A stretch of 64,000 nucleotides of DNA from Euglena gracilis (Eukaryota; Euglenida; Euglenophyceae; Euglenales), in contig CP154956.1 of NCBI GenBank assembly GCA_039621445.1, forward strand, positions 8,803,443 through 8,867,442. Direction: 5' to 3'. The position numbers and the translations under genes were made by a program. Positions 42,526 to 53,260 of this stretch are shown here, piece after piece (position 1 is the stretch's first letter; every line of letters starts with the position of its first letter). The notes under the pieces are model-generated. The model did not search any database. It was not told the origin of the DNA and was given only the letters and a program-made list of their open reading frames with translations.

Positions 42526-43090
42526 AACTGAGCTCTTTAGAGTAAGAGCAGAGCTTACCACCCCGGCGACGGGGAGGGGGGTCCGACCCCTCCCCCCCCG
42601 CCCCCCCCCCCGCCCCCCCTGAGTAGGTCTGGGCACCCGAGGATGATCGATGTGATTGGATTTCCTGGCACCCAAAGTGAACAGCCTATAGGTTAGGGGA
42701 CAATCCCTAGTTTCTCCAGAGCCTTTAGGTTACCCGCAACTCCACGCCAGTCTGGAGATATGGCCCGAGCAAAAAAGTTGTCTACCGTTTTTTTTTCCGG
42801 GGAAATTTCAGGGTCATTTTGGGGTCAAAAAATCGAAAAATTCAAAATATCTCGAAAACGCTGCGGAGTTGAGGAAAAGTAAAGAGGACCTCATTCCACA
42901 ACTTTGGGACGCCCGATCGATCGATGTACACGGTTTGGGCCAACTCCTCGCCTAGCCCGAGATACGGCCGTTTTGGGGTTTTGGGCCAGTTTTGCCAGTT
43001 TGGCAATTTCAGGCCTGTTCGGCCCGAAACCGTAAATGGGCCGTATCTCGGGCTAGACGAGGAGTTGGGACCCAAACCAGGGGGTCAATC
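42526..43090 (-). repeat. Dispersed family block 6, inverted orientation
   Basis: It begins CTGAGCTCTTTAGAGTAAGAGCAGAGCTTACC directly at the right end of the long-TIR element, then carries CTCGAAAACG, CTCGCCTAGCCCGAGATACGGCC and AATGGGCCGTATCTCGGGCT. Confidence 0.75.
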
Positions 43091-43455
43091 ATGAGGTTTA
43101 GGGGGGGGGGTTGACCGTTTTTTGGGGTTCCCAGGGCCTGGTTGTGCGATTTTGGGCCAGTTTTGGGTATTCGGGGACCCCTGCGGGGGGGGGGGGGTCC
43201 GAGGGCAGCCCTTGGTAGATTCTCAAACGCACACACATGCCACACGCACGGATGTGTTTTTTCCTGTGATGGCACTCTGGGGCACCCTTACCATCCAAGT
43301 CTTTTCTCTTTCCACCTTTCGGTTTCAATGTCTAATCATTTGAATTCCGAAGGCCGTAACCTTCCCCTGATGACTCGGTTCTGCCAAACAGGGAGGAAAT
43401 CCACCCAATTCACAAGATGCTGATGATGCCTTTGGAAAATGTTGGCAAAAATACA

Positions 43456-43502
43456 CATGCATATATGTATATATAATATATATATAATATAATATATGTA
43501 TG
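43456..43502. repeat. (AT)n-rich microsatellite
   Basis: ATATAATATATATAATATAATATATG tract. Confidence 0.85.
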
Positions 43503-43597
43503 TGGCAGCAATGAACTATATGCCCCCCTACACAAGCAGGGTGCTTGGGGAGGTTGTGCCTTTTTCTCCGCAACTTTTGCCTTGTCATTTGGTGCAG

Positions 43598-43718
43598 GCA
43601 TGGCCAGCGATTGGAAGCTTGACCTGGCACTTCAACTCAGTGACGACCTGTGCGCTGATTTGGAGCTGTGCAAGAGCATTTTGGAACTCACGGGATATCA
43701 ACAGGCTCTCCTTCCTCC
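43598..43718 (+). CDS. Exon: acidic leucine-rich helix, possible gene start
   Basis: Acceptor ATTTGGTGCAG ends at 43597. The frame reads MASDWKLDLALQLSDDLCAD and then LELCKSILELTGYQQALLP. It contains an ATG at 43600 and could be a first coding exon. The end is either donor CC|GTACGA after 43718 or a TAG stop at 43732-43734, which would make a 44-residue peptide. The heptad-like leucines suggest a helical interaction segment. Confidence 0.6.
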
Positions 43719-44531
43719 GTACGACTGGGTGTAGTGGATTATAAGTTTTTTTGTTATTTTTTCAAGATTTAACCTCAGGAATGCGAAGGCTTGGTTTGGC
43801 TTGGCTTGGCTTGTCTTGCCCCCCCCCCCCGCGGAGAAATTTGTATTAGGTGGTTCGCAGCCCAGGGGGAGGGGGGGTGGTGGATTGAGCTAGGAACCAC
43901 CGCTGGTAGGGTTGTGGGCTAGAGTAAACGGGGTGGTGTCAGGGTGAAGAAGACCCTCATTTCTTGTGCAGTATGTGCCTGGGGCTTGGTGGCCTGAACA
44001 GGGTCAGTGCCGCCAGGCTCCGGCCACCTCTGCACACACGAAGAAAGGCAGGAAGGCCAGAGGGCAGAAAGGCCAGAGGTGGGGGGAAAAGCCAGCGCCA
44101 GGCACCAGCAGAACGGCCGCAATACACAGGGGTTCCATGGGTAACAGGGGGGGGGGGCAATTTTTCGACCCCCTGGGGAATAGGGTTTTGGTGTGGTTAA
44201 TGGTATAGCCACCATGGCCGCAAGCCATTTTTAAAGGAAGTTTGCCTGAGGGCACGGCGCGCATGCGACGCATGCAGGACCCTCGAGATTTCTGTACCAA
44301 CAGTGGACGCTCCTATTTGACGCACCTTCAGGTACCTTCGGGTGACGGAGTCTGACCAGGGTGTGGCTGAAGAAAAAAAAACCCCACCCCCGGGGGGGGG
44401 GGTCCAGCCAGCCAGCAGCCATTTGCCAACCCCAGACTGTCTGATTTGTCCCTGTCGGGTTTCTGTATGACAACGCCGGGGGAAGAGGGGGTCTTTTGTT
44501 ACGTGGTGCCCAGAGCAGGCTTTGGATTCAG

Positions 44532-44658
44532 GTGCGCCACTCGAGGTTTCCGTGTGCGTCGCACGTGTGCCGTGCCACGCCAGAAGAACGCCAGCCTGCC
44601 AGCGACCAGAACGCCGCGGCGGATCTGTTGCTGGACGACCTCGGCGTGGTGCCCAGGG
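44532..44658 (+). CDS. Exon ending at an introner-like element
   Basis: Acceptor TTTGGATTCAG ends at 44531. The phase-0 frame contains ATPEERQPASDQNAAADLLL and then DDLGVVPR. The 3' edge falls in CCCAGGGGTTTTTT, the left end of a short TIR element; the only GT there follows 44658. Confidence 0.55.
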
Positions 44659-44922
44659 GTTTTTTGTTTGGACCCCCCCAGGGGGGAGGTCCGGCCGAGC
44701 CCCCCCCCCCCCAGGGGGTGGTGGGATATACTTTATGTGGGATATATTTTTCGGCACCGAAATTTTTTTTGAAAAGGTGCTATTTTTAGCATTTTTCGCA
44801 ATTTTTGGCCATTTTGGGGGAAAATTGAGTGGATCCCCCGGGACCCCCCCCCACTGGGGGGCCCCCCAGGGGGTGGGTGGGTGGGGGGGGGCCCTCCCCC
44901 CCGGTCTTAAAAAAAACCCCTG
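44653..44922. mobile_element. Short TIR element A (poly-T/poly-A ends), introner-like
   Basis: The left end CCAGGGGTTTTTT and the right end AAAAAACCCCTGG are inverted. G/C-runs and GGCACCGAAATTTTTTTT lie inside. Coding-like sequence abuts both sides. Confidence 0.6.
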
Positions 44923-44959
44923 GTGGTGCCTCCCACCCCGTCGCCCGCCGTGTCGACAC
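44923..44959 (+). CDS. Pro-rich exon, cluster copy 1
   Basis: VVPPTPSPAVSTP begins at the right end of element A and runs to the strong donor GTGAGT at 44960. Reading through would add VSAPKAPAPPMPAS, which resembles the copy at 45709. Confidence 0.4.
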
Positions 44960-45168
44960 CGGTGAGTGCCCCGAAGGCCCCGGCCCCTCCTATGCCGGCG
45001 AGCAAGCACCTATGAGGTGACTGGTCATGGTTTGCTATGGCTGGGCACCCAAATACCATCAGCAGCAATGCAATCAGCTGCTGCCTGGTGGTCGTGTGGG
45101 CGCGACTAGGCCTGGCTGGGCCTGGGATTTTGGAGGACCATGGGTGCTTGTGCTTGCCTGGGAGTGTG

Positions 45169-45212
45169 CCCAAGCCGCCGGCCACTCCCATGCTGGGTCG
45201 TGTCCCGAACAG
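45169..45212 (+). CDS. Pro-rich exon fragment, cluster copy 2
   Basis: SVPKPPATPMLGRVPN matches the SAPRPPATPAP motif of the next copy. Splice sites are not clear. Confidence 0.3.
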
Positions 45213-45435
45213 GCTTCTTTTCAACACACAGAAGACACCCCACAGATGGGGGGATGGTTCTGGTTCTAAACCCCTGCATCGGCCGGGCCAAAAAAAATGA
45301 GGGAAAATGGGGGGTTTTAGCCATACGTGGAACAAATTCCCAAAACCCCCATAATTTTTCGAACCGGTCAAAAATATAAATGTTTTTTTTATTTGGCCGT
45401 CTTTTTAAACACCTTCAGCCTACGCCGACTTGGAT

Positions 45436-45679
45436 GCAGGGTATTTTTTTTAGTTTGGTGACCTGGGGGGGGGGGTGGGCCCAAGCCCCCCCTCGGGGGG
45501 GGGGGGGGGCGTGTGGGTCCAGAGGCGCCAGAGGCGGGTTTTTCTGTATTTTTTCGGCCGGAATTTTTTGGAACCCTAATTTGACCCCCAAAAGTGGGTC
45601 CCCCCGAGCCCCCCGCCCCCAGGGGGTGGGTGGGTGGGTCTGGATCCCCCTCCCCCCGGTCTGAAAAAAAGACCCCTGC
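45436..45679. mobile_element. Short TIR element B, introner-like
   Basis: The left end GCAGGGTATTTTTTTTAG and the right end (reverse complement GCAGGGGTCTTTTTTTCAG) match. The internal GTTTGGTGACCTGGGGG, TTTGACCCCCAAAAGTGGGT and GGGTGGGTGGG blocks are shared with elements C, D and E. Confidence 0.65.
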
Positions 45680-45708
45680 TTGGGTGGGTGCGTGGGTGGT
45701 TCCCTGAG

Positions 45709-45852
45709 GCCTTTGAAAGACGCCCGGTCCCGAAGGTTACCACCACTCCCGTGCCAATCAGTGCCCCGAGGCCCCCGGCTACTCCAGCGCCAGAGAGTGC
45801 TCCGAAAGTGAAGAAGGAACCGAAACCCGTGCCACCCAGTGTCCCAAGCAGG
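45709..45852 (+). CDS. Pro-rich exon, cluster copy 3
   Basis: Acceptor TTCCCTGAG and donor GTTTTT bound a 48-codon frame with TTTPVPISAPRPPATPAPES and then APKVKKEPKPVPPSVPSR. The motif SAP(K/R)PPATP repeats in copies 2 and 4. The segment is basic and proline-rich, likely disordered. Confidence 0.6.
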
Positions 45853-46097
45853 GTTTTTGATTCGGAAGCCCCCCCCCCCCAGTGATCTGCACCACGGGGT
45901 ATGGGCCAATTCAAAAAAAAAAATCAGGAAAGTGCCATGCATTTTGGTGAAAAAACGATGGGAAATGAAGTGAAAGTGAAAGGAAATGAAGTGGCCAAAA
46001 ACGATGGGGATTTGTCGGGATTTGTCACGATTTGCCGGGATTTGCCGGGATTTGCCAAGATTTGTCGGGATTTGCCACAATTGGTCGCCGGAGGTGC

Positions 46098-46240
46098 TTG
46101 TAAGCCGAAGGGCACCCCCCCCCCCTCGGGGGATCCAGCCACCCAGCACCTTCTTCCCCCAGCCACCACCTTCCAGCCAGGCTGCTGACACTCTCTGGGG
46201 GTCCGCTGAAATAAAGTTGGAGCCAGCGTGCTTTTGGAGG
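46098..46240. repeat. Dispersed CCAGCCAGCAGC...TGAAATAAAGTTG family copy
   Basis: The order TAAGCCGAAGGGCACCCC, GATCCAGCCACCCAGCA, CCAGCCAGGCTGCTG and TGAAATAAAGTTGG matches 63370-63500; partial copies lie near 44395 and 13815. Confidence 0.7.
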
Positions 46241-46412
46241 GATGACGGCTTTCCCCCCCAACAGCTGAAAGTTTTCAACCATCGTTTTTGTAGACAATTG
46301 GGTATTTTTTTGAGGGTTTTTCTCCCAGCAGGTATTTTGGCAACCTCTCGGAGGAGGGGGCACACCCATCTTGACGGGTGGGGACCCTTACCGGGGGTCT
46401 TAAAAAATCCTG

Positions 46413-46509
46413 ACCCCGAAGCCCCCCACCACACCCATCCCAACCAGTGTTTCGAAGCCCCCAACCGCTCCCACACCCCCCAGTGGAGCCCACTCCACTG
46501 CCAGCCCAG
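46413..46509 (+). CDS. Pro-rich exon, cluster copy 4
   Basis: The frame TPKPPTTPIPTSVSKPPTAP and then TPPSGAHSTASP runs from the right end of a TIR-like sequence (GGTCTTAAAAAATCCTG) to donor G|GTTTCC. Confidence 0.45.
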
Positions 46510-46599
46510 GTTTCCCCCATTCCCCTTTTGATTCATATTCATGCCATCTGGATGCAATGGTCCAGGGTCTGAAATGATAAAGGTGCTCGTTCCTGCAGT

Positions 46600-46675
46600 T
46601 TGTCACTTTTTTTCATGGGAATATAAATGCCCATGCAACCCGTGCCCAATGAACGTCCCCCGTCCAGAGGTTTTT
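46600..46675 (+). CDS. Possible exon paralogous to 54485-54550
   Basis: MPMQPVPNERPPS at 46631 matches MPMQAMPHERPPS at 54516; the upstream GTTTGTCAC and ATGCCCATGCA blocks are shared. Element C follows immediately at 46673. Confidence 0.4.
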
Positions 46676-46860
46676 TAAAGTTTTGTGACCTGGGACCTGG
46701 GGGGGGGGTCCCGACCGAGCCCCCCGGGGGGGTCAGGTCGAATGGGTACCCTGCCAGAATCAGCGTTTTCCTCCATTTGCCGAAAAAATCTTTTGGACCC
46801 CAATATTGACCCCCAAAAGCGGGTCCCACCGAGCCCCCCTCTTCGGTGGCCCCCCAGGGT
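46673..46860. mobile_element. Short element C (introner-like), right end unclear
   Basis: CCAGAGGTTTTTTAAAG and TTTTGTGACCTGGGA at the left, and GACCCCCAAAAGCGGGTCCCACCGAGCCCCCC inside, match elements B and D. The inverted right end was not found. Confidence 0.5.
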
Positions 46861-46965
46861 TACGTTTTTTGGTCCAAGGTTTGGCTGTGGTAGGCCATGC
46901 CCACCACAGGAATGATGAGGATTTTCTGTCGCAGATCAGTGATGGATGCATGAAATTCCTTCTCT

Positions 46966-46978
46966 CTCTCTCTCAATA

Positions 46979-47062
<84 letters not shown>

Positions 47063-47064
47063 AC
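46966..47064. repeat. (CT)n microsatellite
   Basis: Almost pure CT run of about 85 bp flanked by CTCTCT variants. Confidence 0.97.
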
Positions 47065-47389
47065 TCAAATTATAGATTATATTTACCATTTTGGCCTGTG
47101 TGTTGTAGTTATTATTGAAATGCAATTATTCTTGCATTTTTGCAGAAATCCTTGATCTGCCTGCATGCAGTTGTCCCCCTCCCTGGGGAATCAACCCCAC
47201 CCCTTGCCCCCTCCTGGAGGGGGAGGAGGTTGTGGAGGGAGGAAGGGAGGGTGGAGGAGGTTGTGGAGGGAGGGTTCGAGGCCACCCCCTCCTCTCCCCT
47301 CCCTCTCATTTAACTCCCTGCTGGACCCACCCCCTAGGGGGGAGGGTCCCACAGCACCTTTTTTTCCCAGCCAGCACCTTTCCCCACAG

Positions 47390-47507
47390 AACGCCCCCCC
47401 AAGAGGCTTCACCCCTGGATATGGGCACGGCATATGCAATGGCCCACATGGGATTGTACCATACCGTGCCAAGTGTCCAATGCGACGAACGCTTCCACCC
47501 TGCCCGG
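47390..47507 (+). CDS. Exon, unidentified
   Basis: Acceptor TTTCCCCACAG and donor CGG|GTACCA bound a frame with EASPLDMGTAYAMAHMGLYH and then TVPSVQCDERFHPA. It ends in phase 0. No family recognised. Confidence 0.5.
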
Positions 47508-47995
47508 GTACCACCTCTGCTTCCCAGGGACAGATGGTTGGTTTTGGGGGGTACCCAACCCCCCCCCCCCCTAGATGTTGGGAGGGGGGTCTGGCCCCCA
47601 CCCCCCTTACTTGGCAGGTTCAAAAAATACCGAAATTTTTTTCCGGCGCCGGAAAATGAACAAAAATAGAAAAACCTGTTCCTCATTTATGAACATATTG
47701 CCCATTTTTTGATGTTTAAGTGTTTTCCAAATAAAGAAAATGTTCAAAAAATTCAAAAATGAGCATTTTTGGATTGATTTTCCATGAAAAAACAGGGATT
47801 GAACAATTTTAGCCCGATTTCTGGCCCTTTGCCCATCCGCAAAACCGAAAATTTTCCAGGCCCCCTCAATTTCGAGGTAGGAGGGGGGTCCGACCCCCCC
47901 CTCCCGTGTGTCAGGAGGGGGGTCACCCCCCCCTTTCAAGGCTCCCATCTATCAGTGCTGCCATTCCATTGCCCACGCCCTCCACTGTCTCTCAG

Positions 47996-48120
47996 GGGTG
48001 CCGCAGGACCGGGTCCGTGGCCACCTCTCCTCCCAAGCGAAGGGGGGCCCACCCCCGCCCCCGGCGGAAGCCGCCGAGGAGGTACCTGACGTGGGCGGGA
48101 TGGCCCGGACGCCGGATGGC
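47996..48120 (+). CDS. Exon: Pro/Ala/Glu-rich
   Basis: Acceptor CACTGTCTCTCAG ends at 47995. The frame reads VPQDRVRGHLSSQAKGGPPP and then EAAEEVPDVGGMARTPDG to donor GTAGTT. Phase 0 out matches the next exon. Confidence 0.6.
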
Positions 48121-48297
48121 GTAGTTCATGTCACACCATTGCTTGGTGGGGGTCTGGCACCACCCCGGGGAGGCTGACTGGCTCCTTTTGGGCTCCAGAT
48201 CCCTTACGGCCAGTTTCGACCCCCCTGGGGGGTCCTGGGGGGGGGGGACTGGCCATGACTCCGTGGGGGAGGGTGACTGGCTCGTTTTGGGCTGCAG

Positions 48298-48369
48298 ATC
48301 ACCCGGAGTGAAGGTCGGACAGGATCACCTCAGGCCTCAGGGCGCCCCGGATACCTTACCTCCATCCTG
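48298..48369 (+). CDS. Exon: short basic segment
   Basis: Acceptor TTTTGGGCTGCAG and donor GTGGGG bound ITRSEGRTGSPQASGRPGYL + TSIL in phase 0. The acceptor sits in a duplicated GACTGGCTC(C/G)TTTTGGGCT block (48176 and 48277). Confidence 0.5.
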
Positions 48370-48588
48370 GTGGGGGGGGCTTCCTGATTTTCTGAGACAA
48401 ATATTTGTATCGTCTGCTGTTGAATATGCTGGCAAGTATTTATGGTCGGTGGCGCCCCCTCCTCTTCATGTACAGCTCTGCCTCTGCAAGCGTTTTTTCT
48501 GTTTACCGGGAAATACCAAAAAAATTCTCAGCAACGAAGAATGGAATGATCGAACGCATTTCATTCCAGCAAAGTGAATTTGTGTCAG

Positions 48589-48636
48589 TATCCCAACTAT
48601 GGAGGTGTCTATCCACCCTCCCAGATGAGAACGCAC
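48589..48636 (+). CDS. Exon: Tyr/Gly/Pro-rich
   Basis: Acceptor TTTGTGTCAG and donor GTGGTG bound YPNYGGVYPPSQMRTH in phase 0 on both sides. Confidence 0.5.
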
Positions 48637-49233
48637 GTGGTGTTGTTGGCAAAAGGTGGGCTTTCAGACCCTCAGCCCCTCCAAAACCCCCAGGAGGGCC
48701 TTTCAGACACGCATGCGCCTCCGAGCGCATGCGCATTTGGGCAGTGGAGAGGTCTGAAAGGATGTGTCAGGCCAGTTGGCCCAGGTACCACAATGTCACT
48801 CAACCGAGGATTGCCAGGCTAGGGACGACAAAGAGAGAGCTTGGCTCTCTCGCCTTCCGACCCGCTCCCGCCAGCCAGCAGCCCTGTACCCAAAAAGAAT
48901 TGTCCCAACACGGATCGAGTTCCAACACACACTCGATCATTCGCTCCCCCTCCATTTTTCAACCAGTACTTTTTTGTTTACCTTGGGTTGAGTTGGCACC
49001 CATCCTCTATTTTCTGCACACAGCGGTTAACAAGTTTGGACCCACATCGACCTTTCAAAAAGAAGGTACCCATGCCCCCCCCCCAAGGTTGGGCGGGTGC
49101 CAACTCCCCCGAATGCTAAAAGAAACCTCTGTCCTTCAAAAGCATTTCTCTTTGCACATTTCGCCCATCCTTCGAACATTTCCGTCGGGGGGGGGGGGGA
49201 TCAAGCCATCTCCCTCCTCCCTCCCTTTGCAGG

Positions 49234-49332
49234 TCCGTCGCTGCACCAGACCTCAGCAATCCCAGAACATCAAAGAAATGCTCATGATCAGCGCAGAATG
49301 GCGTTGTTTCTCATCAGAGGATTTCAGAAACT
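49234..49332 (+). CDS. Exon, possibly terminal
   Basis: Acceptor CTCCCTTTGCAG ends at 49233. The phase-0 frame (SQNIKEMLMISAEWRCFSSE) ends in TGA at 49330-49332, which would close a gene. A second frame (HQRNAHDQRRMALFLIRGFQ) stays open to a GTTTGT donor near 49352 and looks equally protein-like. Confidence 0.5.
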
Positions 49333-49352
49333 GAATCAGTGGCATATTATGG

Positions 49353-51390
49353 TTTGTAATGTCCTTTATTCCCTGAATGTATTCATCCTGTAAGTATGTA
49401 ATCAGGGTTATATGTCTATTATATAACAAAAATGTTGTTTGTAATACAATTTGAGTCGATGTAAATTCCAGAAGTGGTCGTTGTAAATGGGGGTCGATAT
49501 CGACGGGGTCGTCAACACACCCCTGCGGATGACATTTGCTGACAGGAAGAAAGATTGTTGAGCACGTGCTCCCCCCCCGGTCAGGTAAAGAGGTGTGGCG
49601 CAATTTTTTTTGTTTTTTTGTCTGTCGTGTTTTTCGAGGGTCCAGCTATGTTGTGTTCTTTGACATTTGCGCATTTAGCCTATTAAAATTCCGGCATGGG
49701 TCGATATGTTTCTCTATTAGTGGATATTCCTGATCGGTCTAAACGAAGAGTTCAATATTTAATCTACGTGCATAATAAATAGTATAAGATGTATATCGTC
49801 GAGTGTGCGTGGGTTTTTGGAAAATGTGGGTGGGTGGGTGGGGCCAGGGAAAGTGCCCCGTAGAGGTCTCTAAGTGAGTCTATGGTGACTGTGTGTACCT
49901 TCTGTCCTGCCCCCGCATGTGCCCTGCGCATGCTGCCCTGCTGCGACCGGGACCCACCCAGACCTCTCGTTTCTGGTCACAGCTAAAACTGGATCTGTTA
50001 GCAATGGCCCATGTCCAACTCATTGCTCTGTGTGCGAAGGTGTGTCCACCCCCCCCCCCCAGTGACTGACTGGCTTTTTGGATTGACTGATTTTTGGGGG
50101 GGTCCTGGAACCCCGGGGGGGGGGGGGTGGCCGAAAGTGGCCCATGGCACCAAAGGTACTGGAAAGTTTTTGGAAAAAAAATCCGAAAAACTTTCGATAT
50201 GGACCATTTGGCCAAAGTCGGAGTTTCTCACAAAAAAATCGGCACAAAAAATCACGCAAAATACCGTCCAATCACTCCAGGCTAAATTGCATTAAAGCAC
50301 GTAAACATGACATAACGCAGTTGTCTGGCCTAAATATCCATACGTCATTTCATGAAAATTTTCAAGAAACTGAAGGCATCCTGAAGAGAAGGATAAAGCA
50401 ATGTTTTTTTTAAAAGCAATGGTTTTTAGACGCGGGGTGATCAAGCGCCTGAAACTATGTCGGTCTGTTTCGGTTTGCTTGTTGCGGTTACCCTCAGAAC
50501 ATGTAACAAATGGGTCAAAGACGGCAAACGTCGGCAGTTGTTTTGCAACAGAGATGTTGGGATGCTGCTTTGTGAGGCTGAGTGGCAACCCCCCCCAAAA
50601 AATAAATAACTCCAAGTTTAATTTTTGGGTCCTTTGCTGGAAACCCAGGGGGCCCAGACGGGCCAGGTTGCTTCTGATCGGTTCACGGTGCCCAAAAACA
50701 CACCAAGTTCCCCCCCATTTGCCCGGTCGAGGTCTTAAACACTCTTTGGGACGTGCTCCGTCCGTTTTGGGGAGTTTGCAGCACATTTTTTGGGCCACTT
50801 GGACCAACGGACGGGGTGCTGCGCAGGATTTCAGTGGTACCCGTTTTGGCGCCCCACCCCCAAACCCCCCTGACCGACCTGGGCCCCAAAAAAAGAATCA
50901 TTCTCCAGGTTTCCAACAACACTGAAAATATTTCCTTCGAGGCGGCTCGCCATTTACACATATTGGTACAATTTGACACTGGCCATGTTTTTTTGGAACT
51001 CAAAAAAAAAACTCCCAGAATTTTTGATTTCATCATTTTCTTGTCTGAAAGTTGGATTTTTGGTATTTTTTCGGGGAAAATTTATTGTCTCTGGCAGTTC
51101 GTGGCGTCGGGGGGGGGGGGCATTTTTGAAGGGTCTTGTTTTTGGATTTTTATTTGATCGGCCCAAAGGGGGGTCTTATATTTGGGGTCCTATTTTGGGG
51201 GGTCTTATTGGGGGGGGCTCACTCACCATAACGCAAGATATTGCCTTATTGTGTGTGTTCTTTGGACCGCATTCATAGCAATGACCACCACATGCCAACT
51301 ATGTGGACCTGGTAAACTCAAGATTTTCAATAAACCCGATATGGGCCGATATCCAATATCCATCTTTGGTCCAGTGGCGGTGACATATGG
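49353..51390. other. No recognised genes; dispersed repeat fragments
   Basis: AT-rich sequence to about 49830, then fragments of the TGACTGACTGG/CACCAAAGGT family (50060-50180). A short ATG frame at 49695-49781 (28 codons) is not supported further. Confidence 0.4.
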
Positions 51391-51540
51391 CGGGGAGGCC
51401 ACGGTAGCTGCCCCCGCCTGGTCGTGGTCTTTAAAAAAACAGCTCGAACGAGGGGTGTGCACCCGCCCGGCCACCGCGCAGCTGTCCGGCCCCAGCGCTG
51501 ACCAGTCCAGCCCCGGAGTGATCTGCCGCCCAGAGAATTT
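51391..51540 (+). CDS. Possible exon left of element D
   Basis: The frame VAAPAWSWSLKKQLERGVCT and then PATAQLSGPSADQSSPG is open. A second frame beginning after TTTAAAAAAACAG (51433) is Pro-rich. The choice is unclear. Confidence 0.3.
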
Positions 51541-51774
51541 TTTTTAAAGATTGGTGACCTGGGGGGGGGGGCGGTGGGTGAGCCTCTCCCCCCCCCCCAG
51601 TCAGGCTGAGTGGGTGTCCAGAGGGGTTCCTCTATCTTCAGCACGAAGCGCTGGAAAAAAATTTCCGGACTCAAAAATTGACTCCACAAAAGCGGGTTCC
51701 CCAACCCCCCCCCCCCCAAGGGGTGGGTGGGTCCAACCTCCCCCCCCCCCGGCCAGGTCCTAAAAAAACCTCTG
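51534..51774. mobile_element. Short TIR element D, introner-like
   Basis: The left end CAGAGAATTTTTTTTAAAG (followed by ATTGGTGACCTGGGGGG) and the right end (reverse complement CAGAGGTTTTTTTAGGACC) are inverted. It contains AGCACGAAGCGCTGGAAAAA. Confidence 0.65.
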
Positions 51775-51913
51775 CTGTCGCAAGTGTTGGCTGTGGATTG
51801 TGGGGCTGCCGGATGTGTCTCTGGTGCAGAACAGATGCGGCCAGGAGCCCGGAAGCTGTGCAAAGCTGCGCTTTCTATGGCTTCAAGTCGAGAAGAAATA
51901 GGGTTGAAGGCGG
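51775..51913 (+). CDS. Exon right of element D
   Basis: The frame LSQVLAVDCGAAGCVSGAEQ and then MRPGARKLCKAALSMASSRE runs to donor G|GTGTGG. It is clearly protein-like. There is no AG at the element border; a canonical acceptor would be GCAAG ending at 51784. Confidence 0.55.
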
Positions 51914-52459
51914 GTGTGGGTTCTTGAATATTTTGGGTGACATTTTCGTCTTATTTTCGGCCTAAATGATTCTTTTTCCTGCTTCTTAAACCCGAATGGA
52001 AAACGATCAATCGGATCGCTATATGAAGCGTTCGGAAAATGGGAGGATTGGTTTTCTGTTCTGCCCATATTTGCTCCCATGTGGTGCTCTTGTCTCTCCT
52101 CCAAGGATAGATATTGGATATGGCCCATATCGACCTTATTGACGATCTTGAGTTTGTCCGGTCCCGAAAAAATATAGTGAAGCATCGGCTTTATTGGGGT
52201 GGGGGGTAACACATTCTTTTTGCTTTTCGGGACGATTTTGGGATTCTCCAAATCACAAAATGAGGACATCCGGGCCATACAATCACTTAGTCACTGGCCT
52301 CCCCCCCCCCCCTGGGGTGCTGACTGGGTTTTTTCAGAACGACTGGCTGGTTGGCCCAAACCCCCCCTGGGAGGGGGCTCGGCGCCGGGGAATTTTTTTT
52401 GGCCAAAAATGGCCTGAAGTGACTGGAAAGTGGCCGGTTTTTCTGAGTGGCCGACCCCC

Positions 52460-52870
52460 CGGCGGGGAGTAAACCCCCCCCAAATAATAAAGCCCCGCCA
52501 AATAATAACCCCCCCCCCAAATAATAAACCCCCCCTGAGGACCGACTTCGGCCGCCCAAATAATAACCCCCCCCCTCGGGCAGGTGTGAGGGCAAAGAAA
52601 AAAAGAGTCAAAAATTAGCAGAAATGTTGCAAAAAATCACAAAAATGGATCAAATTGGTGCAGAAAATATGCCAAAAAAGCACCCAGTTTTCAAAAAAGC
52701 CCAAAAATGCCAAAAAAAGTGACCATTGGAGCCTGTGGAGAGGTTTTCGGGTCGAATTTTGACTTCGAAATTTTTGCCCAAATAATAAACCTCCCCCTGG
52801 ACCCTGACTTCGGGTGTCCAAATAATAAACCGGGGGGGTTTATTATTTGGGGGGGGTTTAAGTGACTGGT
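52460..52870 (-). repeat. C-run/AATAATAAA repeat with core, copy 1
   Basis: Units of CCCCCCCAAATAATAAA (52475-52570) lead into a core with AAAAATTAGCAGAAATGTTGC, ATTGGTGCAGAAAATATGCC and GAGCCTGTGGAGAGGTTTTC, then more units. The reverse complement is at 54880-55232. Confidence 0.9.
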
Positions 52871-53087
52871 TTCCCGAAGAAGAAGAAAAGTGACTGATTG
52901 GTTTTTCGAAGAGTGAAGTGACCCCCCTCCCCCCGGGGGGGTCGGCAAAAAATTGTATGATCGGGGCACAAAATGATCATATCGGTTTTATCGATTTTTA
53001 TGGAGGATATTGGGGGGTCAATCTACCCAAATTTATCAGGACCCCCCTTAACCCAATATCAATATCCACACTTGTCTCTCCTCGAAA

Positions 53088-53260
53088 CCCCCACTCCCGA
53101 CTGGGCTCCTGAAGGCATCGGGCGCGCCCTCGTTGTGGGGCTGGACAAGGTGCCTGGGTACGTCAGTATGAACCACCACGGAGCCACCAAGAAGACCGCG
53201 TTCAGGCGGGGGGCCAGACCACCTCCGGTCCGGGTGGACAGTCCGGCGGCCACAATTTAA
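53088..53260 (+). CDS. Possible terminal exon
   Basis: The frame GIGRALVVGLDKVPGYVSMN then HHGATKKTAFRRGARPPPV ends in TAA at 53258-53260. It is open on other frames as well, and its acceptor is not clear. Confidence 0.35.

Noticed and set aside
42328-42622. Gly/Ala/Pro/Arg-rich frames
   Set aside because: They are products of a GGCCCGGCC repeat within the TIR arm, open on both strands.
49695-49781. 28-codon ATG frame (MGRYVSLLVDIPDRSKRR...)
   Set aside because: It looks protein-like but is too short and isolated to call.
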